A program made the translations under genes and the position numbers. From DATARH01 sp963705325 (lineage in GTDB: Bacteria; Pseudomonadota; Alphaproteobacteria; ATCC43930; CGMCC-115725), in NCBI GenBank assembly GCA_963705325.1, contig OY970069.1:558001-622000 (forward strand): a stretch of 64,000 nucleotides of DNA, given 5' to 3'. A model generated the notes under the pieces. That model made no database searches and was not told where the DNA came from. It worked only from the letters and a program-made list of their open reading frames with translations. Shown here in pieces: positions 43,534 through 52,762 of this stretch. Each line of letters opens with the position of its first letter. Within the stretch, counting starts at the first letter, position 1.

Positions 43534-44401
43534 ATGGAGTTGGTTGAGGCGACGCGAACCAACGGCGCCGGTGGCGACATGCAGCTTGTTGTCGCCCATG
43601 CCTCTAAGCGTTTCGGCGGGGTACGCGCGGTAGATGACGTGTCGATCGCGGTGAGCCGAGGCCAGATCGCCTCGATCATCGGCCCCAATGGCGCCGGCAA
43701 GACCTCGCTCCTCAACATGATCAGCGGCTTCTACACGCCCGACACCGGCTCGATCACCTTCGAGGGGCACGACATCACCCATAAGCGGCCGGCCGAAATC
43801 GCCGCGCTCGGCATTGCCCGCACGTTTCAGAACATCGCGCTCTTCGCCGGCATGACGGTGCTCGACAACATCATGCTCGGCCGCCACGTCCACATGCGCT
43901 CGGGCGTGCTCGTCCTCGCTGATCTATTGGGGCCTCGCGCAGCGCGAAGAGGTCGCACAGCGCGCCCGCGTCGAGGAGATCATCGAGTTCCTCGAACTCG
44001 AGGATTTGCGCAAGCAGCCAAGCGCCGGGCTGGCCTACGGCCTGCGCAAGCGGGTCGAGCTGGGCCGCGCCCTGGCGCTCGACCCCAAGCTCCTCCTGCT
44101 CGACGAGCCGATGGGCGGGATGAACCAGGAGGAGAAGGAGGATATGGCCCGCTATATCCTCGACGTGAACCAGCACTGGGGCACGACCATCATCCTCATT
44201 GAGCACGACATGACCGTGGTCATGGACATTTCGGACCAGGTGAACGTGTTCGACCGCGGCCGCAAGATCGCCGAGGGCACACCGGCGGAGGTGCAGCGCA
44301 ATCCCGCGGTGATCGACGCCTATCTCGGCACCGGGCACAGCAAGCCGGATGTTGCCGCGGCCCTCGATGAGGATCGGCTGCAACCCGTAGCGAGCGGCTA
44401 G
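43534..44401 (+). pseudogene. livG: LivG-type ABC transporter ATPase, one frameshift
   Basis: ATP-binding subunit of a branched-chain amino acid type (HAAT) importer, about 288 residues if one extra base near 43909-43913 is ignored. Walker A is IGPNGAGKTSLLN and the Q-loop region is RTFQNIALFAG. After the shift come SAGLAYGLRKRVELGRAL (a variant signature), Walker B LLLLDEPMGG and the switch His in LIEHDMTVV. The first frame closes in nonsense after VLVLADLL, and the second carries the rest. The start is ATG 43534 behind GGAGG, or ATG 43579. First gene of the transporter operon, divergent from the CobW-like gene. Confidence 0.88.
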
Positions 44402-44413
44402 AGGAAAGGCGGC

Positions 44414-46342
44414 ATGGCCATCGATATCACCTTGCCCCAGCTATTGCGCCGCAACGCCGCGACGATGGGGTCGCGTGCCGGCAATGCGCGAGAAGGATCG
44501 CGGCATCTGGCAGCCCTATACGTGGCAGCAATACTGGGAGGAAACCGCGATCCTTGGCCGCTGGCCTCGCCGCCGCCGGGTTCAAGGCTGGCGACAAGCT
44601 GGCGGTGATCGGCGAGAACCGGCCGCGCCTCTATTTCGCACAGCTGGCGGCGATGTGCCTGGGCGGTGTCGCGGTGCCGGCCTATCAGGACGCGATCGCC
44701 GCCGAGCTCGCCTATGTGCTCGACCATGCCGAGGTCTCGGTCGTCGTCGCCGAGGACCAGGAGCAGGTCGACAAGGTGCTCTCGGTCAAGGACCGGTTGC
44801 CGCATCTCACGCTCATCGTCTACGACGACCCGCGCGGGCTCGGCGATTACGACGAACCGATCCTCAAGTCCTTCGAAGCGGTGCAACAATCGGGAACGCG
44901 CATTCACCGCCGCCGTCGATCAAGCGGTCGATGCCGGCAAGCCGAGTGATCTTTGCCTGTTCTCCTATACCTCTGGCACGACGTCGCGGCCCAAGGGCGT
45001 GATGCTGTCGCACGCCAACCTGCTGAGCGCCGCCGACGCGCTCGCCAAGACCGAGGACATCCGCGCCAGCGACGATCATCTCGCCTATCTGCCGATGGCC
45101 TGGATCGGCAATTCGCTGTTCGTCGATCGCGCTGCATCTGTGGTTGGGCTTTACCTGCAACTACCCGGAAAAGCCGGAAACTTTGCTGCGCGACCTGCGC
45201 GAGCTGGGACCGACGATCGCGCTGGCGCCGCCGCGCTTCTGGGAAAACACGCTGACCGCGGTCATGGTGCGCGCGGGCGACGCCAGCCGGACCAAGCGCC
45301 GCCTCTTCAACCTGTTCCGCCACGTCGCCGAGCAGGCCGAAATGCACCGCGGCGCCGGTCGCGGCGTCCCTGCAGGACTGCGCCTGGGCCTCGCCTCAGG
45401 CGAAGTCCTGGTTTACGGCCCGCTGCGCGACCAATTGGGACTGCGCCGGGCGCGCTGGGTCTATACCGGCGGCGCGCCCTTGGGCGCCGACACCTTCCGC
45501 TTCTTCCGCGCCGTCGGGGTCAATCTGAAGCAGGTCTACGGCGCCACCGAACTGGCCGGGCTATGCTCGGCGCAGGCCAATGACGAGGTCGATCCCGACA
45601 CGGTCGGCCGGGCGTTCCAGGGCACCGAACTGCGCATCGCCGACAACGGCGAGGTCCAGGTGCGCTCGGAGTCGGTGTTCCAGGGCTATTACAAGCAGGA
45701 AGAGGCGACCCGGGCGGCGATGACCGAGGACGGGTGGCTGAAGACCGGCGACGCCGGCTTCATCGACCGGCGCGGCCATCTGGTCATCATCGACCGGGCG
45801 CGCGATGTCGGTAAACTCGCGGACGGCACCGCCTTCGCCCCGCAATTCATCGAGAACAAGCTCAAGTTCAGCCCCTATATCGGCGAGGCGATAGCATTCG
45901 GCGACGCCCGGCCCGTTCGTCGCCGCGATCGTCGCGATCGACCCGATAACCGTGGGCAATTGGGCCGAGCGGCACAATCTCGCCTATACCTCGTTCCAGG
46001 ATCTGTGCGCCAAGCCCGAGGTTATCGACCTGGTTCGCGAGGAGATCCGCAAGTGCAACGCGATGTTGCCCGAGGCGACGCAAATCCGCCGCTTCCTGGT
46101 GCTCAACAAGGAGTTTGACGCCGACGACGACGAGATCACCCGGACGCGAAAAATTCGCCGCGGCTTCGTCGCCGAGAAATACGCCGCGGTCGTCGATGCG
46201 CTCTACGGCGGCGCGAGCGAAGTCGAACTCTCGACCGAGATCACCTACGAGGACGGGCGCAAGGCGTTGATGCGTTCGACCCTGGCGATCGCCGACGTCG
46301 ACGGGCAAGGCACTCGCCGCCGACCTGGTCGCGGCGCAGTAG
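44414..46342 (+). pseudogene. AMP-forming acyl-CoA synthetase, six frameshifts
   Basis: ANL-family long-chain/aryl acid CoA ligase of about 640 residues, reconstructed from six frame pieces. The order is MAIDITLPQLLRRNAATMG, REKDRGIWQPYTWQQYWEE, GLAAAGFKAGDKLAVIGENR, YTSGTTSRPKGVMLSHANLL (the AMP-binding P-loop), VYTGGAPLGADTFRFFRAVG, KQVYGATELAGLCSAQ, GWLKTGDAGFIDRRGHLVII and FVAEKYAAVVDALYGG. The shifts lie near 44480, 44548, 44900, 45128, 45910 and 46310, each equal to one inserted base. It would activate the acid imported by the surrounding transporter (inference). As written it cannot make a full protein. Confidence 0.85.
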
Positions 46343-46353
46343 CGGATCGGCCG

Positions 46354-47256
46354 ATGCCCGAGTTCGATCTGCAATTCACCCTGTACCTTCTGACCAACGG
46401 GGTGATGATCGGGCTGATGTACGCGCTGATCGCGCTTGGGCTTTGTGCTGATCTACAAGGCGACCGACGCGATCAACTTCGCCCAGGGCGAGTTCGTCAT
46501 GTTCGCCGGCTTTATCGCAGCCGGCGCCGCCGAGTTCGCCGGCGCGCCATTCTGGGTCGCGGCGCTGTTGTCGATCGGCGGCATGGTCGCTTTGGGCTTC
46601 GGGCTCGAACGGGTGGTGCTGCGGCCGCTGATCGGCCAGCCGATCATCTCGGTGGTGATGGCGACGATCGGTCTCGCGGCGGTGCTGCGCGGCAGCGCCG
46701 TCCTCGCTTTCGGCGCCGGCACCCGCAACATCGCCATGCCGATCCCCGACGACCCCATCCCGTTGGGCCCGGTGACGTTGCCGCCCGTCGAGGTGGTCGG
46801 CGCCGCTGGTCAGCCTGGTCGTTCCTTGGCGGCTTCACCTGGTTCTTTCTGAAAAGCCGGGTCGGCATCGCGATGCGCGCGGTCGCCGATAGCCAGCAGG
46901 TGGCGATGGCGATGGGGATCAACGTGCGGCGCTATTTCGCCTTCGCCTGGGCGATGGCGGGCGTCGTCTCGGCGCTGGGCGGCATCGTCTGGGGCGCGAT
47001 GCTCGGCGTCGATAACCAGTTGGCGCTGGTCGGCTTGAAGGTCTTCCCGGTGGTGATCCTGGGCGGGCTCGATTCAATCGTCGGCGCGGTCGTCGGCGGC
47101 CTTATCGTCGGCATCGTCGAAAACCTGGCGGCCGGTTATTTCGATCCGCTGGTCGGCGGCGGCACCAAGGACTTCGTGCCCTATCTCTTGATGATCATCG
47201 TGCTGATGGTGCGGCCCGAGGGCATCTTTGGCCGCCGCCGGATCGAGCGCGTCTGA
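46354..47256 (+). pseudogene. livH: LivH-type permease, three frameshifts
   Basis: Inner-membrane permease of a HAAT importer, about 299 residues after removing single extra bases near 46440, 46803 and 46825. The pieces read FTLYLLTNGVMIGLMYALIA, then FVLIYKATDAINFAQGEFVM (the family hallmark), then LKSRVGIAMRAVADSQQVAM (the conserved loop) and ILGGLDSIVGAVVGGLIVG. Eight or more membrane helices are present across the pieces. It starts 11 bases after the CoA ligase stop and is followed by the livM gene 20 bases on. Confidence 0.88.
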
Positions 47257-47276
47257 GGACGGGACGGGACCGGAGC

Positions 47277-48344
47277 ATGTTCCACCGCGAGGCCGGTGTC
47301 TTCAAGACCAGCTACGCCGCCGACATGGCGCTCTACCCGCTGCCGATCGCGCGCTGGACGGTGGCGGCGCTGGCGGCGCTGTTCATTGTCGTCGTCCCGC
47401 TGTTCGCCGGCGACTACGTCGTCTCGATCATCAATTTGATCCTGATTGCGGTGGTGGGCGCGCTCGGGCTCAACATTCTTGTCGGCTATACCGGCCAGAT
47501 ATCGATCGGCACCGGCGCCTTTATGTCGGTGGGCGCCTATACCGCGGCCAATCTCGTGGTCCATCTGCACGCGCCGTTCTGGATCGCGCTGCCGGCCGCC
47601 GGGTTGATGTCGGCGCTAATCGGCACGATCGTCGGCATCCCCTCGCTGCGCATCAAGGGTATCTATCTGGCGATCGCCACGCTGGCCGCGCAGCTCATCA
47701 TCGAGTGGACGATCAACCACGTGCAGGCGATTTCGGGTGGGGTGCAGGCCTCGATCACGATCCCGCGCCCGAGCGCGTTCGGTGTCGCGCTGAAGAGCGA
47801 GCGGCAAATCTATCTGTTCCTGCTGTTCTTCGTCGTGATAGCGCTGGTCGCCACCTTGAACCTGGTGCGCAGCCGGATCGGCCGCGCCTTTATCGCGATC
47901 CGCGACCAGGACATCGCCGCCGAGATCATCGGCATCAACATCTTTCGCTACAAGCTCTATGCCTTCGCGATCTCGTCGTTCTATGCCGGAGTGACCGGGG
48001 CGCTCGAGAGCTACTATCTCGGCATCGCCAATTACGAGCAGTTCCAGATCGACGTTTCGATCGACTATCTGGCGATGGTGATCATCGGCGGGCTCGGATC
48101 GGTGCTGGGATCGGTGCTCGGCGCGATCTTCGTGACCCTGCTGCCAATCGCGACCCGCCTATTCCTCGAATTGTTCGGCGGGGTGTTCTTCTCCAGCGCC
48201 GATCTGCTGAACGTGATCCCCAATCTTCGCCTCGTCATCTTCGGTGGGCTGATCATCTTCTTTCTGGTGGTCGAGCCGGAGGGCCTCAACCGGCTGTGGC
48301 GCAACATCCGCAATTACTTCCGCGTCTGGCCATTTTCCTATTAA
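47277..48344 (+). CDS. livM: LivM-type permease
   Basis: Second inner-membrane permease of the importer, 355 residues and intact. It has about ten hydrophobic helices with the family motifs GLNILVGYTGQISIGTGAF, PSLRIKGIYLAIATLAAQLI, GRAFIAIRDQDIAAEIIGIN and MVIIGGLGSVLGSVLGAI. The last ten residues are positively charged and aromatic. It pairs with LivH to form the channel. Confidence 0.93.
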   Translation: MFHREAGVFKTSYAADMALYPLPIARWTVAALAALFIVVVPLFAGDYVVSIINLILIAVVGALGLNILVGYTGQISIGTGAFMSVGAYTAANLVVHLHAPFWIALPAAGLMSALIGTIVGIPSLRIKGIYLAIATLAAQLIIEWTINHVQAISGGVQASITIPRPSAFGVALKSERQIYLFLLFFVVIALVATLNLVRSRIGRAFIAIRDQDIAAEIIGINIFRYKLYAFAISSFYAGVTGALESYYLGIANYEQFQIDVSIDYLAMVIIGGLGSVLGSVLGAIFVTLLPIATRLFLELFGGVFFSSADLLNVIPNLRLVIFGGLIIFFLVVEPEGLNRLWRNIRNYFRVWPFSY

Positions 48345-48372
48345 CTCGCGGGAGGCAGTGGGAGGAACGACA

Positions 48373-49605
48373 ATGACAATCTTAACGAGGAGCTTGCTGG
48401 GGCTCGCCCTAGGGGTGGCCTTCGCCGGCGCCGCCCTGGCGGAAGACAAGGTAATCATCATCGGCGATCAGTGCGACCGAACTGGGGCGACCCAGATCGT
48501 CGGCACGGTCCTCTGCCCGGCGATGCAGGACTACTACAAGCTGATCAACTCGAAGGGCGGCATCGACGGCTGGACGATCAAGGGTGACGAGATCGATAAC
48601 GGCTACAAGGTGCCTGACGCGATCGAGGCCTATGAGCGGCAAAAGCAGATGGGCGTCGTGATGATGACGCTTTACGGCACGCCGCAGACGGTCGCACTCA
48701 ACCAGCGGCTCGAACAGGACCATATGCCGACCACCTCGCCCGGCTTCGGCATCGCCGCGGCGGCCGACGGCAAGCGCTTCCCGTACCTCTTTCCGATCGC
48801 CGCGACCTACTGGTCGCAGGGCGCCGCGGCCATCAAGTTCGCCAAGGACCAGTTGGGCGGCGATCTCAAGGGCAAGAAGATCGCCTACATCTATTATGAC
48901 AACCCCGCCGGCAAGGAGCCGATGCCCATCCTCGAGGCGCTGCAGAAGACCGAAGGCTTTGACATGCGCACCTTCGCGGTGCCGCCGCCGGGAGTTGAGC
49001 TGGGTGCGCAGATCATCGACATCACCCAGCGCTATCACCCCGACTTCATCATCGCGCACCTGTTTGGACGCTCACCTTCTGTGCTGATCAAGGGGCTGAA
49101 GGGCGCGGGCTACCCGCTGAAGAAGGTGGTCGGGCTGGTCTGGGCCTCGGCCGAGGCGGACATCATGGCCGCCGGCGGCTGGCAGGTCGCCGAGGGCTAC
49201 AACACGATGCAGTTCGCCGGCGCCGGCGACGACTACCCGGTACGCGCCGAAATCAAGGCATTGTACAAGAAGGAGGGCAAGGACCCGCCCAAGGAGATGG
49301 ATGACACCGTCATCTACAATCGCGGGCTACTGCAGGCCGCGATCCAGGTGCAGGCGATCACCAACGCCTTGAAGATCAGCGGCGGCAAGATGCCGACCAC
49401 CGACCAGGTCAAGCAGGGTATGGAGCAGATCCACGACTTCAGCCTGGGCGGACTGGTACCGCCGCTGCAGATCACCGCAACCGATCACGAAGGCGGCGGC
49501 TGGGTGCGAATCTTCCAGGTCAAGGGCGGCAAGTTCGTGCCGGCCACGGACTGGATCCAGGCCTATCGTGACGTGGTGCTCAACGCCGTCAAGACCGCCG
49601 AGTAA
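48373..49605 (+). CDS. Branched-chain amino acid type substrate-binding protein
   Basis: Periplasmic binding protein (LivJ/LivK, Peripla_BP_6 type) of 410 residues with a signal peptide (cleavage near ALA-ED). The start of the mature fold is KVIIIGDQCDRTGATQIVG, followed by INSKGGIDGW and GTPQTVALNQRLEQDHMP. It probably binds an aliphatic or aromatic acid, amide or amino acid; the ligand cannot be told. GGAGG lies seven bases before ATG 48373, so the GTG at 48358 is not used. It sits between livM and livF. Confidence 0.92.
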   Translation: MTILTRSLLGLALGVAFAGAALAEDKVIIIGDQCDRTGATQIVGTVLCPAMQDYYKLINSKGGIDGWTIKGDEIDNGYKVPDAIEAYERQKQMGVVMMTLYGTPQTVALNQRLEQDHMPTTSPGFGIAAAADGKRFPYLFPIAATYWSQGAAAIKFAKDQLGGDLKGKKIAYIYYDNPAGKEPMPILEALQKTEGFDMRTFAVPPPGVELGAQIIDITQRYHPDFIIAHLFGRSPSVLIKGLKGAGYPLKKVVGLVWASAEADIMAAGGWQVAEGYNTMQFAGAGDDYPVRAEIKALYKKEGKDPPKEMDDTVIYNRGLLQAAIQVQAITNALKISGGKMPTTDQVKQGMEQIHDFSLGGLVPPLQITATDHEGGGWVRIFQVKGGKFVPATDWIQAYRDVVLNAVKTAE

Positions 49606-49635
49606 GGCGGCCGCCCGACACCGGATCATCCGCCA

Positions 49636-50431
49636 ATGCTGGCTCTCAACAACATCGAGGTCGTCTATGACGGCGTGATCCTGGTGTTGCGGGGCGTCTC
49701 GCTGGTGGCCGAGGAGGGGAAAATCACCACCCTCCTCGGCGCCAACGGCGCCGGCAAGACAACCACATTGAAGGCCGTGTCGGGCTTGCTGCAGACCGAG
49801 CGCGGCCAGATTACCAAGGGCAATGTCGAGCTCGACGGCGCCCGCATCGACCGGCTCCTGCCACACGAAGTGGTCAAGCGCGGCGTCGTTCAGGTGTTCG
49901 AGGGCCGACGCGTCTTCGAGAACCTGACGGTCGAGGAAAACCTCATCGTCGGTGCGCACAGCCGCACCGATTTCACCGCGGTCAAGCGCGGCATCGACCG
50001 CGTCTACGACTCGTTCAAGGTGCTGCGCGAGCGGCGCGGCCAGCCCGCCGGCTACCTCTCCGGGGGTGAGCAGCAAATGCTGGTCATCGGCCGGGCGCTG
50101 ATGTCCGAGCCCAAGGTGATCCTGCTCGACGAGCCTTCGCTCGGCCTCGCGCCGCTCATCGTCGAGGAGATTTTCGGCGTCATCCGCCGCTTGAAGGACG
50201 AGCAGAAGTTGACCGTGCTCTTGGTCGAGCAGAACGCCGCGTTGGCGCTCGACATCGCCGACCACGGTTATGTCATGGAAAACGGCCGCATCGTCCTGGA
50301 AGGGCCGGCGCAATCGCTGCGCGAGAACTCCGACATCAAGGAGTTCTATCTCGGCCTCAACGAGTTCAGGCGCAAGAAAGTCCTATCACGGCGCCAAGCA
50401 CTACAAGCGCCGCAAACGCTGGCTGGCCTAA
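49636..50431 (+). CDS. livF: LivF-type ABC transporter ATPase, frameshift near the end
   Basis: Second ATP-binding subunit of the importer, about 264 residues. Walker A is LLGANGAGKTTTLK, the signature is GYLSGGEQQMLVIGRAL, Walker B is VILLDEPSLGLA and the switch region is LLVEQNAALAL. After EFYLGLNEF the frame as written runs on into repeat DNA to 50547. Deleting one A from AAGAAAG (50374-50380) restores KSYHGAKHYKRRKRWLA and a TAA at 50431, the usual tail of this subgroup. The end is set there. Confidence 0.9.
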
Positions 50432-50439
50432 TTTCCTCT

Positions 50440-50590
50440 CATCATTCCGGGGCGCGGTACGGCCGCGAGCCCGGAACCCCATGCACACCGGCAATCGACC
50501 GACATGGCGCCGACAGCGTCATAGTCCTAGGGTTCCGTGCGCCTTGATTCCGGGCCTGCTCCCGCGGAGCATCCCGGGACGACATTCGGA
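50440..50590. repeat. Interspersed repeat between livF and the asparaginase-like gene
   Basis: Imperfect inverted pieces: CATTCCGGGGCGCG with GAGCCCGGAACCCC on the left, and GGGTTCCG with TTGATTCCGGG on the right. This is the layout of a short palindromic repeat family common in Hyphomicrobiales genomes. Confidence 0.55.
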
Positions 50591-50599
50591 GAAGCATCG

Positions 50600-51601
50600 A
50601 TGCCCAATCTTCCCCGCATCGCGGTGATCGGCACCGGCGGCACGATTTCCTCGCTCGGCCGCGACAGCCTCGACGTGCTCGACTACCCCGATTTCGGCCA
50701 GAAACTGACCTGCGAGGCGCTGCTCGACAAATTCCCGGAGACGCGGCTGGTCGCCGATCCGGTGCCGGTCACCTACCGCCAGGTCGGCAGCACCGCGATC
50801 GGCCCCGAGGATTGGCTCGAGCTGCGCCGGATGATCCACCAGATCGCGGCGGACGACCCTCGGGTCGCCGGCTTTGTCATCCCGCACGGCACCGCGACCT
50901 TGGAGGAGACCGCCTTCTTCCTCAACCTGACGCTGGCGACGCCCCACCCGGTGGTGCTGGTCGGCGCGCAGCGGCCGGCGAGCGCCCTTGGCAGCGACGC
51001 CGGCACCAACCTGGTCAACGCGCTCCAAGTCGCCGGCTCGCCGGAAGCGCGCGGCAAGGGCGTTCTTGTCGTCCTCAACAACGAGATCCACCCGGCCCGC
51101 GACGTCGTCAAAACCTCGACCTACCGGGTGCAAACCTTCCGCAGCTTCGATTTCGGCGCGCTCGGCCATGTCGATGGCGACGGCGTGCATTTCTTTCGTG
51201 CGACGACCAAGGCGCACATGCCCGATACGCCGTTCGCCGGGCGCGAGATCAGCGAACTGCCGCGGGTCGACATCGTGCTCAGCTATGCCGGGGCCGACAC
51301 CGCGCTGATCGACGCGGCGATCGGCGCGGGGGCCAAGGGCATCGTTTCGGCCGGGTTCGCGCCTGGCATCGCCAACCCCGGCCAGCAGACCGCGCTCGCC
51401 GCCGCAGCCAAGGCCGGGATCGTCGTCGTCCAATGCAGCCGCGCCGCCAGCGGCCGGGTCGCGCCGCGCCGCAAATTGCAGGAGGTCGGCATCGTCGCCG
51501 GCGAGGATTTCTCGCCGCAAAAGGCGCGCATCCTGTTGATGCTGATGCTGACCCAGACCCGCGACGTCGCGGAAATCCAGAAGGCGTTTCAAGCGTACTA
51601 G
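50600..51601 (+). CDS. L-asparaginase-like amidohydrolase with altered active site
   Basis: Type II asparaginase-fold protein of 333 residues. The first catalytic Thr is in AVIGTGGTISSLG, and the region of the second Thr reads IPHGTATLEETAFFL. Usual enzymes have HGTDTMEET, so the Asp of the Thr-Lys-Asp set is Ala here. The Lys segment is VVLNNEIHPARDVVKTST (Asn in place of the usual Asp in ND). Substrate preference may therefore differ from asparagine. ATG 50600 follows GGAGAAG. It follows the importer operon after a repeat. Confidence 0.85.
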   Translation: MPNLPRIAVIGTGGTISSLGRDSLDVLDYPDFGQKLTCEALLDKFPETRLVADPVPVTYRQVGSTAIGPEDWLELRRMIHQIAADDPRVAGFVIPHGTATLEETAFFLNLTLATPHPVVLVGAQRPASALGSDAGTNLVNALQVAGSPEARGKGVLVVLNNEIHPARDVVKTSTYRVQTFRSFDFGALGHVDGDGVHFFRATTKAHMPDTPFAGREISELPRVDIVLSYAGADTALIDAAIGAGAKGIVSAGFAPGIANPGQQTALAAAAKAGIVVVQCSRAASGRVAPRRKLQEVGIVAGEDFSPQKARILLMLMLTQTRDVAEIQKAFQAY

Positions 51602-51658
51602 ATCGCCGCATTGATCTGGATCAATCACTCCGTGTAACCGATCCGCTAAATCGATGAG

Positions 51659-51823
51659 GTGAACAGGCGAGTCGAAGAACTTCGGCGCCGGATAGAACTG
51701 TACCGGCGCTACCTGCGCGAAGGCACCGAAGCACGCCTGGCGCAGGATTATCTCGATCAGATAAAGCGCGACAGGCAGGAGCTGGCCGAGATCGAGGCTC
51801 GCGACAAGCTTAGCCCACCCTGA
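51659..51823 (+). CDS. Small coiled-coil protein (hypothetical)
   Basis: A 54-residue, highly charged helical protein (MNRRVEELRRRIELYRRYL, then REGTEARLAQDYLDQIKRD). The frame is closed by a TAA just upstream, so GTG 51659 is the only start. Codon use looks like the neighbours. Small conserved proteins of this pattern are common in Alphaproteobacteria. I do not know its function. Confidence 0.6.
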   Translation: MNRRVEELRRRIELYRRYLREGTEARLAQDYLDQIKRDRQELAEIEARDKLSPP

Positions 51824-51834
51824 TTAGCGATGCC

Positions 51835-52758
51835 TTATCGGGAAATTGATGGCGGGTCGTCGGCGACGCCATCGTCAGCCAGGCTGTTGTCGACCGCGAT
51901 CGCGTAGTCGACCCCCCGGCAGAACCCGCCCGATACCAACCCATCCCTCAGCCGCTCATAGCCGTCGCGCGGGAGGATCGGCGTCGTGCCCCAGATGCCC
52001 AGCGCCTTGTATCGCCCCAGCGCCGCGACGAGCCGCGGCCGCGGCACGTCCGGAAAATAGCGCTGGACGATGTCGGCCAGTGCCTCGGCCGGCTGCGCGT
52101 GCAGCCATTTCTGTGTGCGGTAGAGCCCGCGCACCAGACGCAGAAACTCGCTTCGCTTGGCCGCGAGCACTCCGCGCCGCGCATAGAAGGTCGTGTACGA
52201 GCACGGGCCTCGGCTCGCCGCCGCGTACCACAAATGGCCCGAGCCCTCCTCGATCAACTCCTCCGCCAGCGGCTGGAACACCTGGATAACGTCGACCGTG
52301 CCCGCCCGCAGCGCCGCCATGTTCTCGGCCATCGTCGCGCTTGCGACCCGGTCGAGGCGCGCCGGGTCGATGCCGGCGAGGCGCAGATCGTGTTGCAAAC
52401 AGAGCCACGGGGTCGGCACCTCGCTGACCGTGGCGACCCGCACCTCGGCGAGGTCAGTCATCGCGAACGCCGCACGCGGCCGGCTGCCGACCAGCATGAA
52501 TGGGTCGCGCGTCACCGCTTCGCCAAAGCACACCACATCGCAGTCGGCCCGCTCCTCGTAGAGCTGGTTGACCCGCATCGGCCCGCCCCAGGCGGCATCG
52601 GTGCTGCCGTCGTAAAGCCCGGTCGGCGCCTTGCCGAAACCCGGCGCCTCGGCAAACCGCACCTCGACCCCCTCCTTCTCGTAGGCGCCGAGCGCCAGCG
52701 CCGCGTAATACGGCGCGTAGAACAGGCCGCGCAACGACTCCTGCAGGACGATGGCCAT
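51835..52758 (-). CDS. SsuA/THI5-like substrate-binding protein without signal peptide
   Basis: NMT1/THI5-SsuA family type II binding-protein fold of 307 residues: LFYAPYYAALALGAYEKEGVEV, then GSTDAAWGGPMRVNQLYEE and DVIQVFQPLAEELIEEG. No signal peptide is seen at ATG 52758, so it may stay in the cytosol or be an enzyme-like relative (THI5 proteins make a pyrimidine). No permease or ATPase partner is adjacent. It starts four bases after the N-carbamoylase stop, with GGGGTGAG overlapping, so the two are probably co-translated and linked in function. Confidence 0.82.
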   Translation of the reverse strand: MAIVLQESLRGLFYAPYYAALALGAYEKEGVEVRFAEAPGFGKAPTGLYDGSTDAAWGGPMRVNQLYEERADCDVVCFGEAVTRDPFMLVGSRPRAAFAMTDLAEVRVATVSEVPTPWLCLQHDLRLAGIDPARLDRVASATMAENMAALRAGTVDVIQVFQPLAEELIEEGSGHLWYAAASRGPCSYTTFYARRGVLAAKRSEFLRLVRGLYRTQKWLHAQPAEALADIVQRYFPDVPRPRLVAALGRYKALGIWGTTPILPRDGYERLRDGLVSGGFCRGVDYAIAVDNSLADDGVADDPPSISR

Positions 52759-52762
52759 GGTC

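Noticed and set aside
50432..50547. C-terminal extension of LivF
   Set aside because: It exists only because of an extra A near 50378, and it translates repeat DNA; the restored frame ends at 50431 with the family's usual tail.
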